Source: Bacteroidota bacterium
GTDB taxonomy: Bacteria > Bacteroidota > Bacteroidia > UKL13-3
Reading direction: 5' to 3'
Assembly (NCBI GenBank): GCA_947464275.1
Contig: CANHVU010000012.1
Location: forward strand, 1 to 64,000
Length of the DNA: 64,000 bases
Shown one piece after another: positions 36,177 to 46,446 of this stretch. The notes beneath the pieces are model-generated. The model saw only the letters and a list, made by a program, of their open reading frames with translations, had not been told where the DNA came from and ran no database searches. Position numbers and translations under genes: made by a program. Position 1 is the stretch's first letter, and the number at the start of each line of letters is the position of its first letter.

Positions 36177-36680
36177 TTAAATTAATCCTTCTGGTAGTTT
36201 TAAATAAATAGTTTGTTTTTCGTGGTCAATTTCATCTATAAATTCGTTTACAGCGGGGATTAACACCTCTTTAAATTGATAGGTAGTTTGAAACAAAATT
36301 TGACCTGGCATTTCTACCATTTCTTCCAATTGGCCTATCGTTCCTTTTTCCAAATCAATTAAGGTATATCCAATGATACTTTCATCAATTTGTTTTTTAC
36401 TTTTTACTGCTTTGGTTGAATAGTAGTATATTTTTCTACCTACCAAATCTTGTGCTGACTCAATAGTATTGTAATCGCGAATTTTAACTAAATATACATT
36501 AGAAACAAGTTCACGGCATTGTTCCATAAAAAAAGGAACAGGCTTTTGATTGAAATCAATCATAACCCATTCCTTTTGTTTTAATTTCTGATTAGCTTCT
36601 AATCTTAATTCGCCTGATGTACCATGCGTTTTCGCAACAGTACCAATTACTATGAAGTCTTTTAATTGTAGCGACTTCAT
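36177..36680 (-). CDS. rimM: 16S rRNA processing protein RimM
   Basis: RimM assists maturation of the 30S head and binds S19. The 167 residues show the N-terminal RimM domain (FIVIGTVAKTHGTSGELRLEA, VYLVKIRDYNTIESAQDLVGRKIYY) and the PRC-barrel-like C-terminal domain (IGYTLIDLEKGTIGQLEEMVEMPGQILFQTTYQFKEVLIPAVNEFIDEID). Length is typical. It lies 8 nt after rpsP, a usual Bacteroidota pairing, so both are expressed together; trmD and rplS are not next to it here. Confidence 0.95.
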   Translation of the reverse strand: MKSLQLKDFIVIGTVAKTHGTSGELRLEANQKLKQKEWVMIDFNQKPVPFFMEQCRELVSNVYLVKIRDYNTIESAQDLVGRKIYYYSTKAVKSKKQIDESIIGYTLIDLEKGTIGQLEEMVEMPGQILFQTTYQFKEVLIPAVNEFIDEIDHEKQTIYLKLPEGLI

Positions 36681-36688
36681 AAATAATA

Positions 36689-37246
36689 TTATTCAGCTGA
36701 ATCTGTAGCTTCTTCAATAGTAGCTGGCTCTTCAGCAGCAACTTCTTCATTAGCCTCATTAGCAGCAGCAGTTGCAGCAGCATCTAAAGCAGCTTGTTTT
36801 TCTGCTATTTTAGCAATACGAGCAGCATTAGCTTTTGCTTCAGCAGCTAAACGAGCTGTTAAAGTTTCAGATAATTTTGATGATTCTTTTGAAACGTGAG
36901 CCGCAACTTTTGCATTTTTCTCATCCAACCATTTTGCTAATTTAGCATCTGCTTGTTCTTGAGTTAATGCGCCTTTACGGATACCAGCGTTTAAATGACG
37001 TTGTAATAAAACACCTTTGTAAGAAAGGATTGCACGAACTGTATCAGTTGGTTGTGCACCGTTCTCAAGCCATTTAATAGCTTTTTCGTTGTTTAATTCA
37101 ATGGTTGCAGGAACGGTTTGTGGTTTATATGAACCAATTAGTTCAATAAACTTACCATCTCTGGGTGCACGAGCATCAGCCACAACTATGTGGTAATAAG
37201 GTGCTTGTTTGCGTCCATGACGCTGTAATCTGATTTTTACTGACAT
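36689..37246 (-). CDS. rpsP: 30S ribosomal protein S16 with long C-terminal extension
   Basis: Residues 1-90 are a normal S16 ([70 protein letters not shown]). The protein then continues to 185 residues with a Lys/Ala-rich helical part and an Ala/Glu-rich end ([19 protein letters not shown]), which is roughly twice the usual length. Such tails are frequent in Bacteroidota S16. It is the first gene of the rpsP-rimM unit. The tail is probably disordered or coiled and may interact with other factors. Confidence 0.97.
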   Translation of the reverse strand: MSVKIRLQRHGRKQAPYYHIVVADARAPRDGKFIELIGSYKPQTVPATIELNNEKAIKWLENGAQPTDTVRAILSYKGVLLQRHLNAGIRKGALTQEQADAKLAKWLDEKNAKVAAHVSKESSKLSETLTARLAAEAKANAARIAKIAEKQAALDAAATAAANEANEEVAAEEPATIEEATDSAE

Positions 37247-37346
37247 TTTTTTAAATTAATTAAATTTATGTGGTTACCATTTAAAATTAAACGGGCTGCA
37301 AATATCTTGATTTTTAGATAGAAACCAAATCTATTTTAGAATATTT

Positions 37347-38285
37347 TTAAGAGTTTGATAGTACTTTCCCTAAAATGCGGGCTGCTACCTCTTCCATTGG
37401 TTTCTCTCTATCCAATAATGGATTGATTTCGGTTATTTCAAAAGCTACTGTTTTTGGATGATTGATTAAAGCCTTTAATAAAAATACAGCTTCATTTTCA
37501 CTCATTCCATTTGCTACTGGAGTACCTGTTCCTATTGAAATATTTGGATCTAAACTATCAACATCAAACGATACATAAATCAAATCGCATTCATTTAGTT
37601 GTGATAATGCTTTATTTAAAACAGCTTCAATTCCAATTTCAATTCTTGTTTGAGGGGTGAAAAATGTAATATTTTTATTATTTAATAAAATCTCTTCATC
37701 TTCCTCGAAATCACGTAAATCAATAAAGACTAAATCGCTAGGTAATACTTTTGGCGCAATGTTTTTACTTCCTAAATGTACTAAATTTTGCCAAAGTTTA
37801 ATAGATTCTTCGTCCACCTCATTTGCATCTTCTACCAAATCATTAACAGCTAAAGCTGCTGCTAATGGCATTCCATGCATATTTCCGCTTGGGGTAGAAT
37901 ATGGACTATGTAAATCGGCATGGGCATCAATCCAAACAATTCCAATGCGCTTTTCACTGTAAAAATTTTTTATTGCCGATATTCCTGCACAACCATTGCT
38001 ATGGTCACCACTAATAATAAATGGGAATAAATTTTTAGAAAGTACTTTTTCAATTGCATCTACTGCTAATAATTGAACCTCATAAATAGACTCAATATTT
38101 TTATTGAAAGGATGTTCCGTATTTTCTTCTAAATCATCCGCTACAATTCTCAAATTGTTTGCATTTGATAAAAACGGAATATTTTGTTTATTAATAAGAC
38201 TAATTAATGCTTGAGGGCCAAGCTTGGCTCCTTTTTTTCCTGCACCAAAATCAGATTCTATGGTTATTATTTCTACACTTCGCAC
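37347..38285 (-). CDS. Arginase/ureohydrolase family protein
   Basis: Members hydrolyse guanidino groups, arginase giving ornithine and urea. All metal ligands of the binuclear manganese site are visible: GDHS (His), WIDAHADLH (Asp, His, Asp) and SFDVDSLDP (two Asp). SGNMHGMPLAAALA and GTGTPVANGMSENEA match arginase proper better than agmatinase, and EITEINPLLD closes the family pattern. I take GTG at 38285 (312 residues, RSVEIITIESDFGAGKKGAKLGP); the frame is open to a TTG at 38342 that would add 19 atypical residues. It is a single gene between rpsP and the divergent recN. Confidence 0.85.
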   Translation of the reverse strand: MRSVEIITIESDFGAGKKGAKLGPQALISLINKQNIPFLSNANNLRIVADDLEENTEHPFNKNIESIYEVQLLAVDAIEKVLSKNLFPFIISGDHSNGCAGISAIKNFYSEKRIGIVWIDAHADLHSPYSTPSGNMHGMPLAAALAVNDLVEDANEVDEESIKLWQNLVHLGSKNIAPKVLPSDLVFIDLRDFEEDEEILLNNKNITFFTPQTRIEIGIEAVLNKALSQLNECDLIYVSFDVDSLDPNISIGTGTPVANGMSENEAVFLLKALINHPKTVAFEITEINPLLDREKPMEEVAARILGKVLSNS

Positions 38286-38488
38286 AAAGTTATTTGAATG
38301 GTGAACACTTGCGAAAGTAATATTACCAAGGTATAATGGCAAATTTATTACTTCAATTTAAATTTTAGTCTTTGTATACAAGCCATTTAGTATAAATGTT
38401 ATTATTTATCGATGTTGATTTTCAGATTTTACAAATTGGTTTTTTGCTTCTTATTTAAAATTTATTTTAAAAAGTAGTTCCATAACCT

Positions 38489-38496
38489 TACTTTTA
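38489..38496 (+). promoter_or_regulatory. Candidate -7 element of recN (TACTTTTA)
   Basis: One mismatch to TAnnTTTG, 13 nt before the recN ATG. It would give a very short leader. Confidence 0.35.
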
Positions 38497-38508
38497 TAGC
38501 CTCAAAGT

Positions 38509-40170
38509 ATGTTACAAAAGTTAAGTATAAAAAATTACGCCATTATCAAGCAAGTGGAAATTGAATTTCATAAAGGCTTAAATATTATAACTGGTGAAAC
38601 AGGTGCTGGTAAATCAATTTTAATGGGTGCATTGGGTTTGGTTCTTGGTGAAAGAGCTGATGCCAAAGCTATTATGAATGGGGAGGAAAAGTGTATAATA
38701 GAATCTCATTTTTATATTAAACCATATAAACTGCAAACTTTTTTTAGTGAAACCGAACTTGATTACGATGACAATTGCATTGTAAGACGCGAAATTACTA
38801 CTAACGGAAAATCAAGAGCATTTGTAAACGATACTCCTGTAAATTTAAATCAATTGAAGGATTTAGGCGCACTGTTAGTAGATATTGTTAGTCAACACGA
38901 AACCTTGGCTTTAAACGATGTGACTTTTCAGCTTTCAATAGTGGATGCCATAGCCGAAAATGACGAACTTTTAGCCGACTACAAACAGTCATTTAATTCT
39001 TACAAAAAAGCCGAAAAGCAATTAAGTGAATTAATTGAAAAAGAAGCCAAATCAAAACAAGACGAAGATTATTTTAAGTTTATTTTGAACGAATTGGTAG
39101 AGGCTAATTTACAAGAAAATGAACAACCTGAACTAGAGGAAAACCTAAATATTTTAAGCAATGCTGAAGAAATAAAAGCAGCCACTTATAATGCTTATGC
39201 TTCATTAGATATGACAGAGCCAAGTTTAATTGATCAATTGCGCAGCATAAAAGGAAGTTTAGCTCCAGTAATTAAACATAATAAAGCCATTGGCGAGTTA
39301 AGTAACAGAATGGAGCAATGCATTGTAGAGCTTAAAGATATAGCGGCTGAGTTAGACGAAATAGCTGATAAAACACAAGCCAATCCTGATGAATTAGCAA
39401 GCGTTGAAGAACGCTTACAACTATTGTATAATTTGCAAAAAAAACACCGAGTTGCCACCAATGCTGAGTTATTACAATTGCAAGAAAAATTAGAAAACGA
39501 TTTATTAGCAACAGTTTCCTTACAAAATGAAATAGAAAATTTAAATGCACGTTTGGTTGAGTTAAAAGCAGGATTAATTGCCAAAGCAAAGCAATTAAGT
39601 AAAAAACGCACTGCAATCATTCCATTAATTGAGCAAAAGGTAAAAGAACTTTTATTGCAAGTAGCAATGCCTGAAGCTAGTTTAAAGATAGGTAACGAAA
39701 CACTAACCGATGATGAGCTAAATGCAATTGGAATAGATAAAATTGAATTTTTATTTGCAGCAAATAAAGGATCTAATTATCAACCCATAAATAAAGTGGC
39801 AAGTGGGGGAGAGTTAAGCCGATTGATGCTTTGCATCAAATCGTTAATTAGCGAAAAAGTAAATTTGCCAAGCATTGTTTTTGATGAAATTGATACCGGA
39901 ATTAGTGGTGAAGCTGCTTTAAAAGTTTCGGAAGTGTTAAAAAAACATGCTTTAAAACACCAAGTTTTAGCCATTACGCATTTACCGCAAATTGCTGCAA
40001 AAGCCGATGCTCATTTTAACGTTTATAAGCAAAGTGGAACCGATAAAACATATTCAAATATTAGATTACTTGATAAATTGGAACAAATTAATGAAATTGC
40101 TGTTATGTTGAGCGGAAATAATCCAACAGAACAAGTTTTATTAGCCGCCAAAGAATTGATGAATAACTAA
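38509..40170 (+). CDS. recN: DNA repair protein RecN
   Basis: RecN is an SMC-like ATPase that acts early in double-strand break repair. The 553-residue protein begins MLQKLSIKNYAIIKQVEIEF with Walker A GETGAGKS (about 31-38). It has a long coiled-coil middle (about 150-370, with a turn region), the ABC signature VASGGELSRLMLCIKS, Walker B LPSIVFDEIDTGISG, and HQVLAITHLPQIAAKAD. Length is normal. The next gene begins 6 nt after it, so they may be co-transcribed. Confidence 0.96.
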   Translation: MLQKLSIKNYAIIKQVEIEFHKGLNIITGETGAGKSILMGALGLVLGERADAKAIMNGEEKCIIESHFYIKPYKLQTFFSETELDYDDNCIVRREITTNGKSRAFVNDTPVNLNQLKDLGALLVDIVSQHETLALNDVTFQLSIVDAIAENDELLADYKQSFNSYKKAEKQLSELIEKEAKSKQDEDYFKFILNELVEANLQENEQPELEENLNILSNAEEIKAATYNAYASLDMTEPSLIDQLRSIKGSLAPVIKHNKAIGELSNRMEQCIVELKDIAAELDEIADKTQANPDELASVEERLQLLYNLQKKHRVATNAELLQLQEKLENDLLATVSLQNEIENLNARLVELKAGLIAKAKQLSKKRTAIIPLIEQKVKELLLQVAMPEASLKIGNETLTDDELNAIGIDKIEFLFAANKGSNYQPINKVASGGELSRLMLCIKSLISEKVNLPSIVFDEIDTGISGEAALKVSEVLKKHALKHQVLAITHLPQIAAKADAHFNVYKQSGTDKTYSNIRLLDKLEQINEIAVMLSGNNPTEQVLLAAKELMNN

Positions 40171-40176
40171 TAATTG

Positions 40177-41397
40177 ATGAAGGAAAAATTTATTTCATAT
40201 AAACAACAAATCATGCTATTTTTTTTATGGCTGTCTGTTATTTCGTTGTTTTTAATTGATTCATTTAGAGCTCTTTCTAGTATAGCCATGATTGGCTTTA
40301 CTTTAACTGGTTTGTTATCAACTCAGCCTAAAAACTGGTTTAAAAATTTACAATTAAATAAGCCTCTTTTATTTTTGGTAATTAGCTTTTTAGTATTAAT
40401 TCCTTCAGTTTTGTATTCGAGCAACTTAAAATATTTTGGTTTAAGGGTTCAAATATTGTTACCATTTTTGGTAATGCCTTTTGCTTATGCGCAAACAGTT
40501 GAGTTTTCTGAAAAGCAAAAAAAAGTAATTTCTTACACTTTTATTTTTGGTGTTTTAGTAACCGCCATTCAAGCATTGATATATTATTACAATCACCAAT
40601 GCGAAGTAAATCAGGCTTACTTAGAAAGTAGGGTTATGCCAACCGCTATTTCGCATCACCCAACTTATAGTTTAATGTGTGCTTTTTCTATCTATTTGTT
40701 ATACAATGCATTTAAGGTCGAGAAAAACATTAACCTAAAGTTTTTTTTAGTAGCAATTACACTTTTCTTGGTTGTTTTTCTACATATTTTTTCGGTTAGA
40801 GCTGGATTAATGGCTTTTTATATTTTGGTTTTACTTATTTTTTATGAGCAAATAATCTTAAAAAAGCAGTATTTATTGGCTATTACAATTGGTATTTTAT
40901 GTGTAGGCATTGCAATAAGTACATTTTTATATTCGCCAACTATTCGAAATAAGATAGCCAATACTCAAAACGATATAGAAAATTATAAATCTGGTGGAAG
41001 CGTTAATAATCAATCTCTTGGTAGTAGGGTTATCTCATATAAAAATGCCATAGAAATAACCGAAAATTCTTCATGGCTTTTAGGCTGTGGTTTAGGAGAT
41101 ATTGAAGATTTAAATAATGATTTATTTACCCAAAAATATCCTGATGTAACCAAACGAATCATACCACACAATCAATTTCTGTTTTACTTAGCTTCTATTG
41201 GAATTTTAGGGTTGCTTATTTTTACAATTGTTTTTTATTATCCATTATTTGCCAATTTTAAAAACTTGAATTTGATAGCTCATTATTTGGTCATTTCAGT
41301 GGCATTTTTAATTGAGGCCTTCCTCACTACTCAATTGGGTGTGGCTTTCTGTATTATTTTTTTAATATTATTTATCAATAGAGCAAGGGTTGTTTAA
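40177..41397 (+). CDS. O-antigen ligase (WaaL/Wzy_C)-like membrane protein
   Basis: The 406-residue protein has about 11 hydrophobic segments and one larger loop near residues 255-330 (NKIANTQNDIENYKSGGSVNNQSLGSRVISYKNAIEI, GCGLGDIEDLNNDLF, KRIIPHNQFLFYLASIGILGLLIF). The pattern SRxxxYxxAIxx...GxGxGD...PHNxFLxxLxxxGxxGLL is typical of the Wzy_C family of O-antigen ligases and polymerases, which join glycan chains to lipid or protein acceptors on the periplasmic side. In Bacteroidota, related enzymes can also modify proteins; the acceptor cannot be told here. It overlaps nothing and follows recN closely. Confidence 0.83.
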   Translation: MKEKFISYKQQIMLFFLWLSVISLFLIDSFRALSSIAMIGFTLTGLLSTQPKNWFKNLQLNKPLLFLVISFLVLIPSVLYSSNLKYFGLRVQILLPFLVMPFAYAQTVEFSEKQKKVISYTFIFGVLVTAIQALIYYYNHQCEVNQAYLESRVMPTAISHHPTYSLMCAFSIYLLYNAFKVEKNINLKFFLVAITLFLVVFLHIFSVRAGLMAFYILVLLIFYEQIILKKQYLLAITIGILCVGIAISTFLYSPTIRNKIANTQNDIENYKSGGSVNNQSLGSRVISYKNAIEITENSSWLLGCGLGDIEDLNNDLFTQKYPDVTKRIIPHNQFLFYLASIGILGLLIFTIVFYYPLFANFKNLNLIAHYLVISVAFLIEAFLTTQLGVAFCIIFLILFINRARVV

Positions 41398-41438
41398 TAC
41401 GATTTTTATCAATGTGGACAAACATTGAAAAACATCAA

Positions 41439-41472
41439 TTGGCAAAAACTTAAAAAAGTTTACTTTTGCCAA
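41439..41472 (+). promoter_or_regulatory. carA promoter (TTG-N19-TACTTTTG) inside a 9-bp inverted repeat
   Basis: TTG at 41439 and TACTTTTG at 41461 are spaced 19 nt apart, an ideal promoter ending 17 nt before carA. The same stretch carries the perfect inverted repeat TTGGCAAAA (41439-41447) and TTTTGCCAA (41464-41472), whose arms cover the -33 and the -7 box. This placement fits a repressor operator; it could also be chance reuse of the promoter sequence. Confidence 0.8.
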
Positions 41473-41485
41473 AACCCAAACCACC

Positions 41486-42586
41486 TTGAATAAGTTAATT
41501 AATAAATTTCCTGCAGTGTTACTTTTAGCCGATGGCACTGTTTTTAAAGGCACTTCTATTGGTAAAATTGGTACAACCGTTGGCGAAATATGCTTTAACA
41601 CAGGCATGACAGGCTACCAAGAAGTATTTACCGACCCTAGTTATTTTGGACAAATTTTAGTAGAAACCAATGTTCATATTGGAAACTATGGAATTCACAA
41701 CGATGAAATTGAAAGCGATGATATCAAAATTGCTGGTTTAGTTTGTAAAAGTTTTAATGTAGTTCACGATAGAAAACAAGCTAATCAAACCATTCAAGAG
41801 TATTTTGCTTTGAATAATTTAGTAGGTATAGCCGATGTAGATACCAGAGCAATTGTGCGTCATATTCGTCAAAAAGGTGCTATGAATTGCATTATTTCAT
41901 CTGAGGAAAAATCAATTGAAGAATTACAGGCTGAATTAGCTAAAGCTCCTTCCATGGAAGGTTTAGAACTTTCGAGCAAAGTATCAACTACAGAAACTTA
42001 TTATATTGGAAATCCTGAAGCTAGCCGCAGAGTAGCAGTTTTAGATTTAGGTATTAAGAAAAATATTTTACGTTGCCTAGCCGATAGAGATAATTATTTG
42101 GCTGTTTATAATTGCAAAACATCTTTTGAAGAAATGATGAAATTCAATCCAAACGGTTTCATGATTTCTAATGGTCCTGGCGATCCAAGTGTAATGCCTT
42201 ATGCGGTAGAAACTGTTAAGCAAATTGTATACTCAGGTGTTCCTTTGTTTGGAATTTGTTTAGGTCATCAAATATTAGCCGAAAGCCAAGGTTTGCAAAC
42301 TTTCAAAATGTTTAATGGTCATCGTGGTTTAAACCATCCGGTTAAAAATTTAGTAACAGGTTTTGCAGAGATAACTTCTCAAAACCATGGTTTTGCAGTA
42401 AAAGCTGATGATGTAAATAGTAACGAAAATATTGAAGTTACACATATTAACTTGAACGATAATACCATTGAAGGTATTAGGTTAAAAGGTAAAAAAGCTT
42501 TTTCGGTTCAATACCATCCTGAGGCTGCTCCTGGTCCGCACGATAGCCGTTATTTGTTCGATGATTTTGTTAAATTAATGAATTAA
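41486..42586 (+). CDS. carA: Carbamoyl-phosphate synthase small subunit
   Basis: CarA hydrolyses glutamine and channels ammonia to CarB for carbamoyl phosphate, feeding arginine and pyrimidine synthesis. The 366-residue protein has the N-terminal domain (VLLLADGTVFKGTSIGKIGTTVGEICFNTGMTGYQEVFTDPSY) and a class I glutamine amidotransferase domain with Cys258 in FGICLGHQ and His344 in VQYHPEAAPGPHDS. TTG at 41486 is the start because homology begins immediately and no ATG is near. carB is not in the window. The gene has a palindromic promoter and is followed after 77 nt by eno. Confidence 0.96.
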   Translation: MNKLINKFPAVLLLADGTVFKGTSIGKIGTTVGEICFNTGMTGYQEVFTDPSYFGQILVETNVHIGNYGIHNDEIESDDIKIAGLVCKSFNVVHDRKQANQTIQEYFALNNLVGIADVDTRAIVRHIRQKGAMNCIISSEEKSIEELQAELAKAPSMEGLELSSKVSTTETYYIGNPEASRRVAVLDLGIKKNILRCLADRDNYLAVYNCKTSFEEMMKFNPNGFMISNGPGDPSVMPYAVETVKQIVYSGVPLFGICLGHQILAESQGLQTFKMFNGHRGLNHPVKNLVTGFAEITSQNHGFAVKADDVNSNENIEVTHINLNDNTIEGIRLKGKKAFSVQYHPEAAPGPHDSRYLFDDFVKLMN

Positions 42587-42657
42587 AAATGAAGCAATTT
42601 GTATTTTTTAAATTTTAAATAATAGATTGCATTTAAAAATAACCCCAAAAAAATTAG

Positions 42658-43956
<1,299 letters not shown>

Positions 43957-44013
43957 ATATATTTTTTATGTGGTTCGTGAGAACACCAACCATGGGCAAA
44001 TAAATTATAAATT

Positions 44014-44050
44014 AAAAGAGGCTTTCCGTTAAAGGGAAGTCTCTTTTTTT
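44014..44050. terminator. Terminator after eno
   Basis: AAAAGAGGCTTTCC and GGGAAGTCTCTTTT form a 14-bp stem (with G-T pairs) and a 6-nt loop, ending in T's. It also overlaps the stop of the converging gene. Confidence 0.85.
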
Positions 44051-44762
44051 ATTTATTCAAAGAAAAGCTTAATCCTAAACCAAAGTTTAGGTAGGAAAAT
44101 TTTATATCTTGACTTGTATTATAAGTTATTAAATTTGACACTAATGTTCCTTTTTGATTGAATGTAGTAAAATTATAATCAAGATGTCCGTTCAAATAAA
44201 GATGTTTATATACTTTAAATATGAAACCAGGTCCAAAAGTTAAACCATCTCCATTACTTTGTTCTGAAGAAATAGATTCTTCATTATAGGTAAAAGTTGG
44301 CGGATTGCTGAATAAATTTTGGGTTGTTTTAATTAAAAAAGTACCATTAACATATGATGTATTTATTAGATGATAACCAACTTTAACATAAATAGCTTTT
44401 GGGATTACAAATATTAGTCCATTAAATGAAACTCCTTTTGTATTTATATTGTCTGCATGGTAATTTTCAATAATTGAATATCTTGAGACTATTGACTCGC
44501 TTTCATTCTGTGGAACAACTTTAAGTGATGATTGAAATAAATTTACCTCTACTCCAATTCTTTTGTAAATAAATTGATATGTTAAATTAATAGAATTACC
44601 TTTAAATTTTTCATAACTAATTGATTCACCTAAGTTGCCGATTTTATACATTTCTGAGCTTCCCAAAGATATTCCTATTAATTGTTGCGCTTTCAGGTTT
44701 TTACAAATCGCTGAAAATAAAAAAACGGAAGTAAATATTATTAATTTATTTTGTGTTTTCAA
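44049..44762 (-). CDS. Exported protein, probable outer membrane beta-barrel
   Basis: The 237 residues start with a signal peptide (to about residue 25, KNLKAQ). The rest alternates polar and hydrophobic residues in strand-like stretches (SINLTYQFIYKRIGVEVNLF, AIYVKVGYHLI, LTFGPGFIFKVYKHLYLNGHLDYNFTTF) and ends with IKFSYLNFGLGLSFSLNK, a terminal aromatic beta-strand typical of small outer membrane barrels. No named family is recognised. It overlaps the preceding gene by 17 nt, so the two form one operon inserted between eno and divIC. Confidence 0.75.
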   Translation of the reverse strand: MKTQNKLIIFTSVFLFSAICKNLKAQQLIGISLGSSEMYKIGNLGESISYEKFKGNSINLTYQFIYKRIGVEVNLFQSSLKVVPQNESESIVSRYSIIENYHADNINTKGVSFNGLIFVIPKAIYVKVGYHLINTSYVNGTFLIKTTQNLFSNPPTFTYNEESISSEQSNGDGLTFGPGFIFKVYKHLYLNGHLDYNFTTFNQKGTLVSNLITYNTSQDIKFSYLNFGLGLSFSLNK

Positions 44763-45282
44763 AGCGAAGCGTTTTAATTTGATTTAATACAATTTTGGGT
44801 TTATAAGATGCTATAATTACATTGAATATAAATGGAATTAACATAGCCCAAATAGGTGCAGATTTAGTCATAATAAATGCACCTAAACCTGAACCCTGAA
44901 CATTATTATAGGAACTATGAATAGCCGCTGCCGTTAATGTTGTCATTACTGTATAATAAACCAAATTAGTCGTTAAAATTACATCCTCAATTCCTTTAAC
45001 ATTATATTTTATAAGTTCAATTTTAGCAATTTGATCTATTAAAATTCGATTGTTAATCCTTAAATTCAAACCAACTGAATCAACTGATGTTATTCTATCT
45101 ATAAAACTGGTATCTTTATTTTTTAAGTACACTTTTATTATTGAAGTGTTGCTACTCAAAAGGTACTCTTTTTTATTTAATATATTAGTGATTTTGATAT
45201 TTTGTTGGCAGAAAGTATTATTAAAGTAACAAGTTAAAAATACAAAAAATATATATCTTAAATATTTTATTTTTAATTTCAT
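44746..45282 (-). CDS. Exported hypothetical protein with C-terminal membrane segments
   Basis: The 178 residues begin MKLKIKYLRYIFFVFLTCYFNNTFCQ, a signal peptide. A short domain of strand-rich character follows (NIKITNILNKKEYLLSSNTSIIKVYLKNKDTSFIDRITSVDSVGLNLRI), then hydrophobic stretches (LVYYTVMTTLTAAAIHS and IWAMLIPFIFNVIIA). I do not recognise it. The ATG at 45282 is preferred to the upstream one at 45309, which would put nine extra residues before the signal peptide. Its end overlaps the start of the barrel gene by 17 nt, suggesting linked function at the cell envelope. Confidence 0.6.
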   Translation of the reverse strand: MKLKIKYLRYIFFVFLTCYFNNTFCQQNIKITNILNKKEYLLSSNTSIIKVYLKNKDTSFIDRITSVDSVGLNLRINNRILIDQIAKIELIKYNVKGIEDVILTTNLVYYTVMTTLTAAAIHSSYNNVQGSGLGAFIMTKSAPIWAMLIPFIFNVIIASYKPKIVLNQIKTLRFENTK

Positions 45283-45348
45283 TAACAAATATAAAATTAT
45301 TATTCTCAAACAAAAATTTTGCCTGTGGTCTATGTTTTCTCCCTACTG

Positions 45349-45391
45349 TTCGTAGTCTTGTGTGCGAGGTATTAGCGTTGTTGACTACGAA
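45349..45391. repeat. Inverted repeat TTCGTAGTC / GACTACGAA
   Basis: Perfect 9-bp arms at 45349-45357 and 45383-45391 with a 25-nt loop. It may be a structured RNA or an end of a small decayed element. Confidence 0.6.
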
Positions 45392-45473
45392 TTAATAAAT
45401 AAAAAAGAGTTTGTAACTCATTCTATTAAGCTCTTGTTTGAGACACTACGCTTCATTTTAAAGCCAGAAATTA

Positions 45474-45585
45474 TTTGCCTACTGTCTATGTTTTCACCAA
45501 ATGATTATTTTATAATTACTACTTACAAATATTCCCAAACCTGTCCTAACAAGCATCTAATCATCCCACAAAAGCAGGACAAAAT
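45474..45585. repeat. Diverged direct repeat, copy A
   Basis: About 112 bp matching copy B at 46334-46446: both start TTTGCCT, contain TTTTCAC, AATTCC or ATTCCCAAACCTG, then ATCATNC and GCAGGACAAAAT. CCTGT near the middle can pair with GCAGG at the end. The two copies flank the lipoprotein gene between them. Confidence 0.7.
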
Positions 45586-45724
45586 TGCTTATAAGTTAAA
45601 AATACTTTCCTTTTGGAATTACAATTAAAATAACCAATGTTTGTTTTTATAAAAATACTTATTTATGTGTGTTATTTTAATAATTAATTATTGCATTATT
45701 TTAATAATCATAAAATTACATAAC

Positions 45725-46333
45725 GTGAAAAAACAAAATAAATTTATAAGCATAAAACTATTTAGCATAATAACTTTAATTATGTTTAGCCAAAGCTGCA
45801 CCAAAAACATTAATTGTGGTGACACGAATGATATGATATACACCTACAATGTAGCCGATAGTAATAAAGCCAAAATACCATATTCGGGGTTCGATACGCT
45901 TATTTTTATTAGCGACAAAGGCGATACAGCAACCCTTATAGGACAAGGTAAAAAAACATACTACACAACTAAAACTACAAACATAGGAAATGCAGATTGC
46001 CCCAAAAACGAAATTGGAAAATACGAAAATGTAGAATTTGTTTTTAACAGTACTAATAAATTTGTTGGTAGTATAAAAATATCGTTATTTAAAACTAATA
46101 ATGTTAGAAATCCAACTACAAATATTTTATCATTTACTGTAAATAATAAATTTATTGATGATACTGCTATAGAATGGATTGAAAGCATAAAACAGCCACA
46201 AGATTCGATTTTTTTTAATGGCGTTTTTTTTAGTGGTATCTATATGGATAAGTTTAATGTTTTATTAAATTTTAAAAATGGAATTTTAAAATTTAAAGAT
46301 TTGAATGATAAATTTTGGGTTTTAAATAAATAA
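45725..46333 (+). CDS. Hypothetical lipoprotein
   Basis: The product (202 residues) begins with GTG at 45725: VKKQNKFISIKLFSIITLIMFSQSCTKN, a signal peptide with lipobox FSQSC. The frame is open for 20 more codons upstream, but those encode a hydrophobic stretch unlike a lipoprotein start. The mature part has strand-like segments (GFDTLIFISDKGDTATLIGQGKKTYY, YENVEFVFNSTNKFVGSIKISLF) and no recognised domain. It lies between two diverged copies of a 112-bp repeat, so it may have moved as a cassette. Function unknown. Confidence 0.65.
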   Translation: MKKQNKFISIKLFSIITLIMFSQSCTKNINCGDTNDMIYTYNVADSNKAKIPYSGFDTLIFISDKGDTATLIGQGKKTYYTTKTTNIGNADCPKNEIGKYENVEFVFNSTNKFVGSIKISLFKTNNVRNPTTNILSFTVNNKFIDDTAIEWIESIKQPQDSIFFNGVFFSGIYMDKFNVLLNFKNGILKFKDLNDKFWVLNK

Positions 46334-46446
46334 TTTGCCTGCGGTCTGTCTTTTCACAGAACGATTATATTGTTAATTCCTATTTACATAAATTCCCAAA
46401 CCTGCCTTGATAATTATTCAATCATACAACAAATGCAGGACAAAAT
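46334..46446. repeat. Diverged direct repeat, copy B
   Basis: About 113 bp related to copy A at 45474-45585, starting directly after the lipoprotein stop. CCTGC and GCAGG within the right half form a small inverted repeat. Confidence 0.7.

Larger units (their letters stand above)
45283..45724. other. Gene-free stretch with diverged repeats in the eno-divIC island
   Basis: No gene is supported. The stretch holds a TTTGCCTGTGGTCTATGTTTTC segment start near 45318, a 9-bp inverted repeat and a 112-bp repeat copy, both listed separately. A frame of 88 codons at 45362-45628 runs through the repeat and is not believed. Confidence 0.5.

Noticed and set aside
38286..38342. N-terminal extension of the arginase from TTG 38342
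   Set aside because: The 19 residues do not resemble the family; GTG 38285 places the start at the usual distance from the first strand.
45362..45628. Frame of 88 codons on the plus strand
   Set aside because: It runs through the diverged 112-bp repeat and the inverted repeat, and its composition is that of random AT-rich sequence.
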